Assembly: GCA_963663285.2 (NCBI GenBank)
Contig: CAXXNI010000004.1
Span: 682,001-746,000, forward strand
Direction of reading: 5' to 3'
Origin: CAXXOK01 sp963663285
Lineage (GTDB): Bacteria > Bacillota > Clostridia > Christensenellales > Aristaeellaceae
Length of the DNA stretch: 64,000 bases
The position numbers were made by a program, and so were the translations under genes. Shown here piece by piece: positions 16,786 through 24,054 of the stretch (the stretch's first letter is position 1; each line of letters opens with the position of its first letter). The notes under the pieces were generated by a model that ran no database searches, was not told where the DNA came from, and saw nothing but the letters and a program-made list of their open reading frames with translations.

Positions 16786-17489
16786 ATGAAGCAGAATTGA
16801 AACGCCTGATCAGCCGGGTAGCCTTGGAAGTGTTAAAACGGGAACAGGCTTCATTGTCCAAGCTGACTCAAGAAACAGATATGCAAGGGAAACAGACGGT
16901 TGTACTGATTCCGGGGCTTGTTCCTTTTGCTGAAGATGCTGTCTGCGAACTAAAGAAACGGTATTCAGGAAGCATGATTTCAGTAACCTTCGGTCAGGAA
17001 CTTCAAACGACTGGGATACCGTCCGTAGATGCTTTATTGGTTGGACAAAATAAAATATTGGAAATGTTGTCAACTGCAGAACATATCGTTCTGCTAGCAC
17101 CGACTATTAAGTTGATCTCGGATTTGGCTGAAGGCAAAGATGATTTACTGCCAGAGTATTTGTTTCTTCATGCCTTGTTATGGGGAAAACAAACAGCGGC
17201 ATGGTTGGATTTCGAGATTCCCAAACGTGGAAAGATTCTTTCGGGAAGTAAAATCATAGATCACTTGGACACGTTGAAAAATGCTGGCGTGGAATTGATT
17301 TGTTATCGAAAAAAACAAGAAATGCAGACAGTGGAGAAGGGTTTGCTGATGACGGAAGAGACCGTTTTACGAGCCTTTCACGCTGGAAAAAAAGAAATTA
17401 TTCTTCAAACTGGTATGATCGTTACTCCGTTGGCAAGGGATGCTGCATGCGAACTAGGTTTGAGGCTGAATATACCGGAGGTGTTGTGA
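16782..17489 (+). CDS. BMC-associated protein with encapsulation-type helix (possible flavoprotein family)
   Basis: 235 residues. The first 20 residues (NEAELKRLISRVALEVLKRE) are a clear encapsulation-type amphipathic helix. A central alpha/beta region follows (VVLIPGLVPFAEDAV, AEHIVLLAPTIKLISDLAEG), reminiscent of flavoprotein-like proteins seen in some aldolase-type BMC loci. The C-terminal 45 residues (LLMTEETVLRAF, then GMIVTPLARDAACELGL) match a short module also found in BMC-associated proteins of the EutQ/EutT kind. I cannot assign a reaction. It overlaps pduL by four bases and the EutN-type gene by one base, so it is translated in step with them. Cargo or cofactor-handling role inferred. 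Confidence 0.65.
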   Translation: MNEAELKRLISRVALEVLKREQASLSKLTQETDMQGKQTVVLIPGLVPFAEDAVCELKKRYSGSMISVTFGQELQTTGIPSVDALLVGQNKILEMLSTAEHIVLLAPTIKLISDLAEGKDDLLPEYLFLHALLWGKQTAAWLDFEIPKRGKILSGSKIIDHLDTLKNAGVELICYRKKQEMQTVEKGLLMTEETVLRAFHAGKKEIILQTGMIVTPLARDAACELGLRLNIPEVL

Positions 17490-17779
17490 TGCAGATCGGC
17501 AGGGTTAAAGGTAATGTCGTAAGCACAAACAAAGCTGAAAAGATGAGCGGGTTGAAGTTATTGCTGATAAAACCTATCGACATAGAAACTTTTGCAGAGA
17601 AAGGAAGCCTCTTTGTGGCAATCGATACCGTGGATGCAGGGGTAGGAGAAGTCGTGATGACGGTAGGTGGAAGCTCCTCCAGACAAACTACAGTAACAGA
17701 AGCAAAGCCTTGTGATCAGAGCATCATTGCCGTTATAGACTCGATTGATATTGAAGGAAAACGTATTTTTGAGAAATAA
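17489..17779 (+). CDS. BMC-P pentameric shell protein (EutN/CcmL type), copy 1
   Basis: 96 residues of the EutN/CcmL family, which forms pentamers that cap shell vertices. It begins MQIGRVKGNVVST and includes KLLLIKPID, VAIDTVDAGVGEVVMTVGGSSSRQT and IIAVIDSIDIEGK, all characteristic. The ATG at 17489 overlaps the previous stop codon by one base (TGATG) and CGGAGG lies seven bases upstream, which fixes the start even though the frame is open further upstream. It closely resembles copy 4 at 21800, suggesting duplication within the locus. Confidence 0.92.
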   Translation: MQIGRVKGNVVSTNKAEKMSGLKLLLIKPIDIETFAEKGSLFVAIDTVDAGVGEVVMTVGGSSSRQTTVTEAKPCDQSIIAVIDSIDIEGKRIFEK

Positions 17780-17839
17780 ATGGATTTTGACCAGATGAGA
17801 AAAAGGTCGGAATACTTTGTAGAATATAGGGAGGATACC

Positions 17840-19237
17840 ATGGCAATCAGCGAAGTGCAAATAAGAAAAATTGTCGAACATGTTACCAAAGAATTTGTGG
17901 CTAAGTATCAGCCCAGCGTGGATAAATGGTTGTGTGACAATGCTGAAGAGGCGGTAGATACAGCCTATCAGGCACAATTTAAACTAATGAAGTTATCTCT
18001 GGCCAAACGCGGACGGCTGATTGAAGCTATGCGTGAAGCAGCTCTGGCAAACAAAGTACTGTTGGCAGAAATGGCACATCAGGAGACCGGGTATGGTAAA
18101 GTAGAGCATAAAATTGCTAAAAATGAACTGGCGGCTACTAAGACCCCTGGAATTGAAGATATTCCTACTATGGCTTATAGCGGCGATGACGGATTGACGA
18201 TCGTAGAGCAAGCTCCGTATGGGGTGATCGGATCGATTACGCCTTCAACTAATCCGACATCGACAGTTATCAACAACGCCATTAGTATGGTATCCGCTGG
18301 AAACAGTGTTGTGTTCAATCCTCATCCGGCTGCAAAACGTGCCTCACAGCAGACCCTTCGGATCTTGAATGAAGCCATTGTAGCTGCAGGAGGCCCTGAG
18401 GGTCTGCTGACAACAGTGAAAAATCCCACGCTGGAAAGCGGAAGCATCATCATGAACCACAAGGATGTCCGTATGCTGGCAATTACAGGTGGCGAAGCAG
18501 TTGTAAGCGTAGCAATGAAAACGGGGAAAAAGTGTGTGGCTGCAGGCCCTGGTAATCCTCCAGTGATCGTGGATGATACCGCTGATTTGAAAAACGCTGC
18601 AAAAGACATAGTTGATGGTGCGAGCTTTGATAATAATATCCTCTGTGTAGCAGAAAAGGAATGTTTTGCTTTTGATACAATTGCCGATTCACTGATGAAC
18701 GAGATGGAAAAGCAAGGTGCATTCCGAGTATACGGTCGGGACATCGATAAGATACTGGAAACTGTGCTTATTAAAAAGGATAATGGCTATGTGATTAACC
18801 GTGATTATGTAGGTAAAGATGCCACTTTTATCATGGAGCGTTCAGGTGTTTCTTTCGCGGGGAAACCTCGTCTGGTGATTGCCGAGGTCACACCGGAGCA
18901 TCCATTCATACATGTCGAAATGCTGATGCCAGTATTGGGGATTTGCCGCGTTCGGAATATTGAAGAAGCTGTGAAAGAGGCATTCAAGGCTGAAAGGGGC
19001 TGCGAGCATTCTGCATTGATTCATTCACAGAATATCCACAATATGTCTCTGGCAGCAAAAATAATGAATACAACCATCTTTGTTAAGAATGCGCCTTCTT
19101 ATTCTGGTTTGGGTTTTGGGGGAGAAGGATATGCAACACTGACAATTGCTACTCCCACCGGAGAAGGCTTAACTAGTGCCCGTACTTTTACGCGCGCAAG
19201 GCGCTGTGTTCTGAGAGGCGATTTTAGGGTGATTTGA
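17840..19237 (+). CDS. CoA-acylating aldehyde dehydrogenase (PduP/EutE type)
   Basis: 465 residues. It oxidises an aldehyde with NAD+ and CoA to acyl-CoA inside the compartment. The nucleophile is Cys269 in DNNILCVAEKE; the coenzyme region (APYGVIGSITPSTNPTST) and the GFGGEGYATLTIATPTGEG C-terminal region match the PduP/EutE branch rather than ordinary ALDHs. I use the ATG at 17840 because AGGGAGG lies five bases upstream. The in-frame ATG at 17780 is open but poorly supported. The first 20 residues (ISEVQIRKIVEHVTKEFVAK) form an encapsulation helix. Its stop codon overlaps the next start by one base. With PduL it would turn the aldolase-derived aldehyde into acyl-phosphate. Confidence 0.93.
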   Translation: MAISEVQIRKIVEHVTKEFVAKYQPSVDKWLCDNAEEAVDTAYQAQFKLMKLSLAKRGRLIEAMREAALANKVLLAEMAHQETGYGKVEHKIAKNELAATKTPGIEDIPTMAYSGDDGLTIVEQAPYGVIGSITPSTNPTSTVINNAISMVSAGNSVVFNPHPAAKRASQQTLRILNEAIVAAGGPEGLLTTVKNPTLESGSIIMNHKDVRMLAITGGEAVVSVAMKTGKKCVAAGPGNPPVIVDDTADLKNAAKDIVDGASFDNNILCVAEKECFAFDTIADSLMNEMEKQGAFRVYGRDIDKILETVLIKKDNGYVINRDYVGKDATFIMERSGVSFAGKPRLVIAEVTPEHPFIHVEMLMPVLGICRVRNIEEAVKEAFKAERGCEHSALIHSQNIHNMSLAAKIMNTTIFVKNAPSYSGLGFGGEGYATLTIATPTGEGLTSARTFTRARRCVLRGDFRVI

Positions 19238-20556
19238 TGGATATCATTGAGAAAATCCGGGAAGCTGGTATTGTTGGGGAAGGTGGAGCTGGTTTTCCGA
19301 CCCACGTAAAAGCAAACTGCAGAGCTGAATGTGTTATTGCTAATGGAGCAGAATGTGAACCGCTTCTGCGAGTTGATCAGCAGATTATGCAATATTTTCC
19401 CGAACGTGTAGCAGATGGTGTTGCTCTTCTCATGGAGCAGACTGGAGCCACGCGCGGAGTTATAGTACTAAAGGATCACTATAAGGAAGCAATATCCGCT
19501 CTGGAAAAAGTCATTGCAGGTAGAAATGGTATTGAATTACATATCATGCAGAGCACCTATCCTGCAGGGGATGAACAGATGATCGTATATTCTGTGATGA
19601 AACGAGTCGTACCTACCGGTGGTTTGCCAGTGGACGTAGGCGCGGTGGTATCCAATGTGAGCACGCTAGCAGATATAAGCATGGCTAACAAGGGAACACC
19701 GTTCACAGAAAAATATGTGACGGTGGGTGGCGCTGTTAAGCAGCCGGTAACAGTAAGGGTTCCAATCGGAACATCCGGTGAAGAACTAATTAAGGCTGCC
19801 GGAGGACTTACGAACCCCAATTGTGTATTTATTATCGGCGGCCCTTGCATGGGACGTGTTTCGGAGACTACAAATTTTCCGGTGACGAAAACAACCGGTG
19901 GCCTTCTTGCGATTCCACGATCACATCCTATCTTGCAAAAGAAGGATGAAGAGATCAATTTAAAGCTGATCCAAGCAGTCTGTTGCCAATGCTCCATGTG
20001 CACACAGATTTGTCCTAGAAATGCGTTAGGGCTGCGTGTGGAGCCGCATAAGGCCATGCGAACCATTGCTGCAGGAAACAACCTGCTAGGAGACAGTATG
20101 AATGGTATTTTTTCTTGCTGTGATTGTGGAATCTGTACTTACTATGCATGTAATTTCGGCTTAAAACCCTCAAAGGTCATGCAGAGCTTGAAACAGGGAT
20201 TTTCTAAAGCAGGCATCAAACCGAAGAAAGAAGTTTTTACCACGGTGGACAGCGGTTTGGAACTGAAAAAACTTCCGGTTTCACGTTTGATCGATAGAAT
20301 GGGAATCTCGGAATATGATGTCCCAGCACCAATGAAGAGGGAGCTTCTTTCTGTACAGAAGGTGAAGATACCGCTTCATATGAATATTGGCGCTCCATCT
20401 GTTGCTGTTGTAGAATCCGGACAGTGGGTGGAAAAGGGACAAATGATAGCCGATGCTCCAGAGAAGATGCTAGGTGCAAAAATTCACGCTAGTATTACCG
20501 GTGTTGTAGTGAAGGTTTCCGATGAAAGCATAGAAATACAGGGTGAGAAAGTATGA
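19237..20556 (+). CDS. pduS: PduS-like Fe-S flavoprotein (RnfC/SLBB family)
   Basis: 439 residues related to the RnfC/NuoF family. The N-terminal GEGGAGFPTHVK and NGAECEPLL motifs belong to the FMN/NADH-binding domain, followed by an SLBB region. Two [4Fe-4S] clusters are visible: the first from Cys249 (CCQCSMCTQICPRN) and the second from Cys294 (CCDCGICTYYACNFG). In propanediol compartments PduS reduces cobalamin; more broadly it is thought to move electrons across or recycle NADH at the shell. No B12-dependent enzyme is seen here, so redox cofactor recycling is the likelier role. It lies between the aldehyde dehydrogenase and the PduT-like shell gene, its usual partner, with overlapping ends. 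Confidence 0.88.
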   Translation: MDIIEKIREAGIVGEGGAGFPTHVKANCRAECVIANGAECEPLLRVDQQIMQYFPERVADGVALLMEQTGATRGVIVLKDHYKEAISALEKVIAGRNGIELHIMQSTYPAGDEQMIVYSVMKRVVPTGGLPVDVGAVVSNVSTLADISMANKGTPFTEKYVTVGGAVKQPVTVRVPIGTSGEELIKAAGGLTNPNCVFIIGGPCMGRVSETTNFPVTKTTGGLLAIPRSHPILQKKDEEINLKLIQAVCCQCSMCTQICPRNALGLRVEPHKAMRTIAAGNNLLGDSMNGIFSCCDCGICTYYACNFGLKPSKVMQSLKQGFSKAGIKPKKEVFTTVDSGLELKKLPVSRLIDRMGISEYDVPAPMKRELLSVQKVKIPLHMNIGAPSVAVVESGQWVEKGQMIADAPEKMLGAKIHASITGVVVKVSDESIEIQGEKV

Positions 20557-21098
20557 AAGCCTTGGGAATGGTAGAGATCCAGAGTATTCCAGTGGGAATC
20601 GAGGCGTGTGACGCAATGCTTAAAGCTGCGTCTGTTGAACTGGTTACTGCTCAGGTTGTCTGCGCAGGCAAGTATATTGCAATCGTGACTGGAGAAGTCG
20701 CTGCAGCCCAATCTAGTGTACAGGCAGCGGCTCGGGCTGCAGGTAGCATGTTAATCAATCAGATGGTTATCCCTAGAGTGCATTCGCAGGTTCCACAGGC
20801 AATCAACGCCTGCAGCGAGATCGGTAAACCTAACGCGGTTGGTATTATGGAAATGTTTTCGTTGGTTACAGCAGTCGTAGCTGCTGATGCCGCTGTGAAG
20901 GCAGCCGATGTGAACCTGATTGAAGTACGATTAGGACGGGGTATGGGTGGTAAGTCCTTTGTTTCGTTAACCGGAAGCGTTTCAGCTGTACGCTCGGCTA
21001 TCGAGGCTGGATCAGGTGTGACTGAGGCCAAAGGACTAATGGCTGGCAGTGTGATCATTCCATCACCACACCCGGATCTCCTGAAAACACTTCTATAA
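20553..21098 (+). CDS. pduT: BMC-T tandem shell protein, PduT-like
   Basis: 181 residues with two BMC domains in tandem (about 1-85 and 92-181) that form a trimer mimicking a hexamer. In the first domain the pore loop reads VVCAGKY with Cys37, the position at which PduT holds a central [4Fe-4S] cluster from three subunits. That fits with PduS encoded immediately upstream (four-base overlap ATGA). The second domain starts NAVGIMEMFSLVTAVVAADAAVKAA. Electron passage across the shell between PduS and PduT is known from the propanediol system; here it is inferred. Confidence 0.92.
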   Translation: MKALGMVEIQSIPVGIEACDAMLKAASVELVTAQVVCAGKYIAIVTGEVAAAQSSVQAAARAAGSMLINQMVIPRVHSQVPQAINACSEIGKPNAVGIMEMFSLVTAVVAADAAVKAADVNLIEVRLGRGMGGKSFVSLTGSVSAVRSAIEAGSGVTEAKGLMAGSVIIPSPHPDLLKTLL

Positions 21099-21194
21099 AC
21101 TCACAAATATAGAGGATCCGAAAGAAGCTGTTTTCACAGATGCCACAATAAATTAAAGGTAGCTATGGCGATATCTAGGAAATGGAGGAGCGGA

Positions 21195-21461
21195 ATGTAT
21201 ACAGGAATCGTTGCTGGAAGGGTCGTTTCGACTGTGAAAGAAGAAAACCTGATGAATATACCGCTTCTTGTTGTTCGCAAGATTGAGAATGGACAGGAAA
21301 AAAGTCTTATTATTGCGGCCGACAGCACAAGGATGGCTGGGGCAGGCGATTTTGTTTACCTGATTGGTTCAAAAGAAGCAGCCAGAATGTTTCGAAGAGA
21401 ATATACGCCAGTAGATGCCGCGATTGTCGGATTTATTGATTCTTACCGTGAACCCTTATAA
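21195..21461 (+). CDS. BMC-P pentameric shell protein (EutN/CcmL type), copy 2
   Basis: 88 residues, more divergent than copies 1 and 4. It starts MYTGIVAGRVVSTVKEENL and keeps the EutN elements LLVVRKIENG, GDFVYLIGSKEAARMF and DAAIVGFIDS. The ATG at 21195 has GGAGGAG seven bases upstream; an in-frame ATG at 21165 has none. It is the first of three consecutive BMC-P genes. A 96-base gap separates it from the PduT-like gene. Confidence 0.85.
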   Translation: MYTGIVAGRVVSTVKEENLMNIPLLVVRKIENGQEKSLIIAADSTRMAGAGDFVYLIGSKEAARMFRREYTPVDAAIVGFIDSYREPL

Positions 21462-21481
21462 ATGAATGGGAGGGTTAACAA

Positions 21482-21772
21482 TTGAAGATCGGAAGAGTCG
21501 TAGGAAATGTTGTATCGACAATCAAAGATGAATCTTTCTATGGCTATAAGCTGCTGATTGTGGAATACTGGGATGAGAACGGTCAACCGGATGGACCCAG
21601 AGCGATTGCATTTGATGGTGGACAAGCTGGAATTGGCGATGTGGTTCTGATTGTTGCTGATGGGGGAGCGGCTAATATGGTGCTCGACGACAAGGAAATC
21701 ATCGCGGATGTTGCAATCGCTGGTGTGGTAGACTGTGTTACATATGAAGGCAAAACACGTAACTTTCATTAA
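21482..21772 (+). CDS. BMC-P pentameric shell protein (EutN/CcmL type), copy 3
   Basis: 96 residues starting with a TTG codon at 21482; GGGAGGG lies eight bases upstream and the protein then begins KIGRVVGNVVSTIKDE, as other EutN/CcmL proteins do. Further marks are KLLIVEYWDENG, GIGDVVLIVADGGAANMV and AIAGVVDCVTYEGK. The DxNGxP-type loop and the long strand pattern are nearer the CcmL/GrpN branch than copies 1 and 4. Confidence 0.88.
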   Translation: MKIGRVVGNVVSTIKDESFYGYKLLIVEYWDENGQPDGPRAIAFDGGQAGIGDVVLIVADGGAANMVLDDKEIIADVAIAGVVDCVTYEGKTRNFH

Positions 21773-21799
21773 TGATGGTATTTAATATGAGGATGAAAT

Positions 21800-22096
21800 A
21801 TGCAAATCGGAAAAGTAAAAGGGCATGTAGTGGCGTCTGGAAAATCAGAAAACATGATTGGATGGAAGCTTTTACTGGTCAAGCCTATCGATATAGATAC
21901 ATTCACAGAAAAAGGTAACATTCTTGTTGCGGCTGATGTAGTTGGTGCAGGAGTTGGAGAAGTGGTGATGCTGACGGGCGGAAGCCCAGCCAGACAGACG
22001 CCAATGACCGATGGCAAGCCTACGGATCTAATTATTTCCGCTGTGATTGACTCCATTGAAGTCAAAGGGGAAAGAATATTTACAAAGCATCACTGA
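21800..22096 (+). CDS. BMC-P pentameric shell protein (EutN/CcmL type), copy 4
   Basis: 98 residues, MQIGKVKGHVVASGKSEN at the start, KLLLVKPIDIDTFTEKGN and GAGVGEVVMLTGGSPARQT in the middle. It is the close relative of copy 1 (both share KPIDI-TF-EKG and GVGEVVM). AGGATGAA precedes the ATG. It is the last gene of the BMC operon and a strong terminator follows. Confidence 0.9.
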   Translation: MQIGKVKGHVVASGKSENMIGWKLLLVKPIDIDTFTEKGNILVAADVVGAGVGEVVMLTGGSPARQTPMTDGKPTDLIISAVIDSIEVKGERIFTKHH

Positions 22097-22101
22097 TCGA
22101 A

Positions 22102-22151
22102 AACCGGTGCTTGTGGGTTGTGTGTTGTAATCAACCCGCAAGCACTGTTTT
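22102..22151 (+). terminator. Terminator of the BMC operon
   Basis: GTGCTTGTGGGTTG pairs with CAACCCGCAAGCAC (one G-T pair) around an 11-base loop, preceded by AAAACC and followed by TGTTTTAATT. Confidence 0.85.
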
Positions 22152-22170
22152 AATTGGAGACAATATGGAT

Positions 22171-22336
22171 ATGAGAATTTACACTGTTTTATCATTGATA
22201 TATACGTTGTACTACTTTGAAAACATGTATAGAATGACTAACAAAGTAATACAAACACTTACGTCAACAAAATAAGGAGGGATAAGGAAAAAGGAAACAG
22301 TTTAAGACGGACAATGTCTATATACACAAACATATC
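22171..22336 (+). repeat. Conserved leader module, copy A (upstream of importer 2)
   Basis: About 165 bases that match copy B at 26937-27095 at intervals. The best-conserved block is ATGAGAATTTACACT followed by a variable base and TTTTATCATTGAT, then a shared promoter, then a purine-rich GGAGGGATAAGGAAAAAGG tract and a partly shared tail. The GGAGGG tract looks like a ribosome site but no start codon follows it at useful distance. Each copy comes directly after a terminator and before a binding-protein gene. Confidence 0.7.
22207..22235 (+). promoter_or_regulatory. Promoter of importer 2 (conserved with importer 3)
   Basis: TTGTAC and TAGAAT separated by 17 bases. The same boxes at the same spacing recur at 26973-27001 (TTGTTC, TAGAAT), which supports function. 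The conserved ATGAGAATTTACACT block directly upstream may bind a regulator. Confidence 0.65.
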
Positions 22337-22376
22337 CCCAGACGATCATGAAATTTAAAAATGGAGGTAACTTGAT

Positions 22377-23342
22377 ATGAAATTCAACAAATGGATTGCT
22401 TTGGCTCTTACTCTGCTCCTTTTAGCGTTCTCCTGTACTGCACTTGCGGAAGGCAAGTATACCGCTGATGAACTTAAAGGTAAGTTGATTTATATCATCA
22501 CAGATACCCAACAAAACTCTTATTTCGTAGCTGAAGCGGAAGGCGCAAAGGCGGCTGCGGAGGCAATGGGTTTTACCGCGAAGATAACTTCGTATGAGAG
22601 CGATATTACTCGTGAAGCCGAGTTGTGTGATGCTGCCATTGCTGAAGGTGCGGTTGCGATCGTATGGGATGTAGCAGACTCTGATGCCAGCATAGCCTCC
22701 GTGCAGAAGGCCAAGGACGCGGGCATTATTACCGTTTGTACAAGCCGTGAGATGAATACCACAGGCGTGGCGATTGCACAAATCGTTGCGGATAATGCTG
22801 GCGGATCTATGGGAGTTGCTGAAAAATTTGTTGAAGCAATGGGTGAACAAGGAATGTATGTCGAGCTTTATGGTATGACTGGAGATAACAACTCCAAAGT
22901 TCGCTCTGACTCTTATCATTCTGTTATTGATCAGTACACTGACATGGAATGTGTAGCTGTGGAGGTGTCTAACTTCAGCCTTACCGAATCCTATAGTGAC
23001 ACCGAAAACTTACTGCAGACTTATCCAGAAATCAAAGGCATTGTAACTGCCAATGATACTGAGGCGTTGGGTGCTTGGCAGGCTTGCGTTGATGCGGGCC
23101 GTACTGACATTATCGTGATCGGGAACGATGGCTCTGATGAGGTTGGGGCTTCCATTAAAGAAGGCGGCATCCTCGCGACCGCACTGCAACCTTGTGTAAA
23201 AGAGACTCAAATGGCGATCCAACAGATCTTCGCCTATCTTACCACTGGTGAAACCGGATTAGAAGAAAAGCAGCTCTGCGAATCACCGGTGATTGATGCC
23301 AGCAACGTTGATAAGCTTAGCGGTTTCTCCTTCGCTGAATAA
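22377..23342 (+). CDS. Sugar-binding protein (RbsB type), importer 2
   Basis: 321 residues with a signal peptide (about 1-24, ending ALAEG) and the type I periplasmic-binding fold. DTQQNSYFVAEAEGAKAAAEAMG, AIVWDVADSDASIASVQKAKDAG, VTANDTEALGAWQACVDAG and VIGNDGSDEVGASIKEG are the typical ligand-binding loops. No lipobox Cys is present. AAATGGAGG precedes the ATG. The gene opens importer 2, followed by a hairpin, a DUF2291 lipoprotein, the ATPase and the permease. The ligand is probably a free monosaccharide or polyol. Confidence 0.9.
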   Translation: MKFNKWIALALTLLLLAFSCTALAEGKYTADELKGKLIYIITDTQQNSYFVAEAEGAKAAAEAMGFTAKITSYESDITREAELCDAAIAEGAVAIVWDVADSDASIASVQKAKDAGIITVCTSREMNTTGVAIAQIVADNAGGSMGVAEKFVEAMGEQGMYVELYGMTGDNNSKVRSDSYHSVIDQYTDMECVAVEVSNFSLTESYSDTENLLQTYPEIKGIVTANDTEALGAWQACVDAGRTDIIVIGNDGSDEVGASIKEGGILATALQPCVKETQMAIQQIFAYLTTGETGLEEKQLCESPVIDASNVDKLSGFSFAE

Positions 23343-23353
23343 AACCATTATAT

Positions 23354-23380
23354 CGGGAGCAAGATTATGTCTTGCTCCCG
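23354..23380 (+). promoter_or_regulatory. Intercistronic hairpin after the importer 2 binding-protein gene
   Basis: CGGGAGCAAGA pairs perfectly with TCTTGCTCCCG around a five-base loop; only TATTC follows, so it is not a strong terminator. It probably keeps binding-protein mRNA in excess over the rest of the operon. Confidence 0.75.
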
Positions 23381-23419
23381 TATTCTACCTTGATCCAAAG
23401 CCCATAAGGGAGATAACAC

Positions 23420-24052
23420 ATGAAAGTGAAATACAAAGCAATCATTTGTGTCGCGGTAATCCTAGTATTTTTATTAGTTGCCTGCCTCACGGGTTATACT
23501 GCACAACTGGATGAAACCGGGAAAACTATTCTGAGCCAGGAAGCGAATTCTTCCGAAAAATATTTGGCTTCTCACTGGACTTCTATGATGGACGAGGTCG
23601 TAGCAAATACAGTGGATTTTTCTCATCTACTTGAGGAAGCAAACGACGATCTTGCAGCAGTAGCTGATCAGTACTGTACTGGCTCTGGTAAGAATTTTAC
23701 AGTATCTGCGCGCGTACTTATTAAAGACGCAAATACTAAGTCGAAAGCGGCTTATCTTGTAGCAGAGCTAACGAATTTTAAAACCGATTATGTTCTTCAT
23801 TTACAAATAGGTCCGATTTTTAAGGGCACAGCACTAAGAGATAGCCTTTCGTGTATCCAATTTTCTGATTTTGATAATCAGATGGACTGGAGCGACCTTT
23901 CCAGCCAGATTGCATCAAAGATTGAAGCTGATGTTTTAGCACGGCTGGATTTTGAAAATATTATTGGCCAAACGATTACATTCACAGGTTGTTTCACTCT
24001 TGGCAGCGATAAGATTCTCAAAATTATGCCTGTATCGATTGTGGAGGAGTGA
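23420..24052 (+). CDS. DUF2291 family lipoprotein of sugar importer operon
   Basis: 210 residues. The N-terminus has a lipoprotein signal with lipobox Leu19-Val-Ala-Cys22. The body (LDETGKTILSQEANSSEKYLASHW, VSARVLIKDANTKSKAAYLVAEL, LQIGPIFKGTALRDSL, INFIIGQ-type end) fits the DUF2291 family, predicted extracytoplasmic lipoproteins encoded next to ribose-type sugar importers. The function is unknown. Here it lies between the binding protein and ATPase of importer 2, three bases before the ATPase start, so it is an integral part of the operon. A helper that docks or loads the binding protein is a reasonable guess, no more. Confidence 0.7.
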   Translation: MKVKYKAIICVAVILVFLLVACLTGYTAQLDETGKTILSQEANSSEKYLASHWTSMMDEVVANTVDFSHLLEEANDDLAAVADQYCTGSGKNFTVSARVLIKDANTKSKAAYLVAELTNFKTDYVLHLQIGPIFKGTALRDSLSCIQFSDFDNQMDWSDLSSQIASKIEADVLARLDFENIIGQTITFTGCFTLGSDKILKIMPVSIVEE

Positions 24053-24054
24053 GT

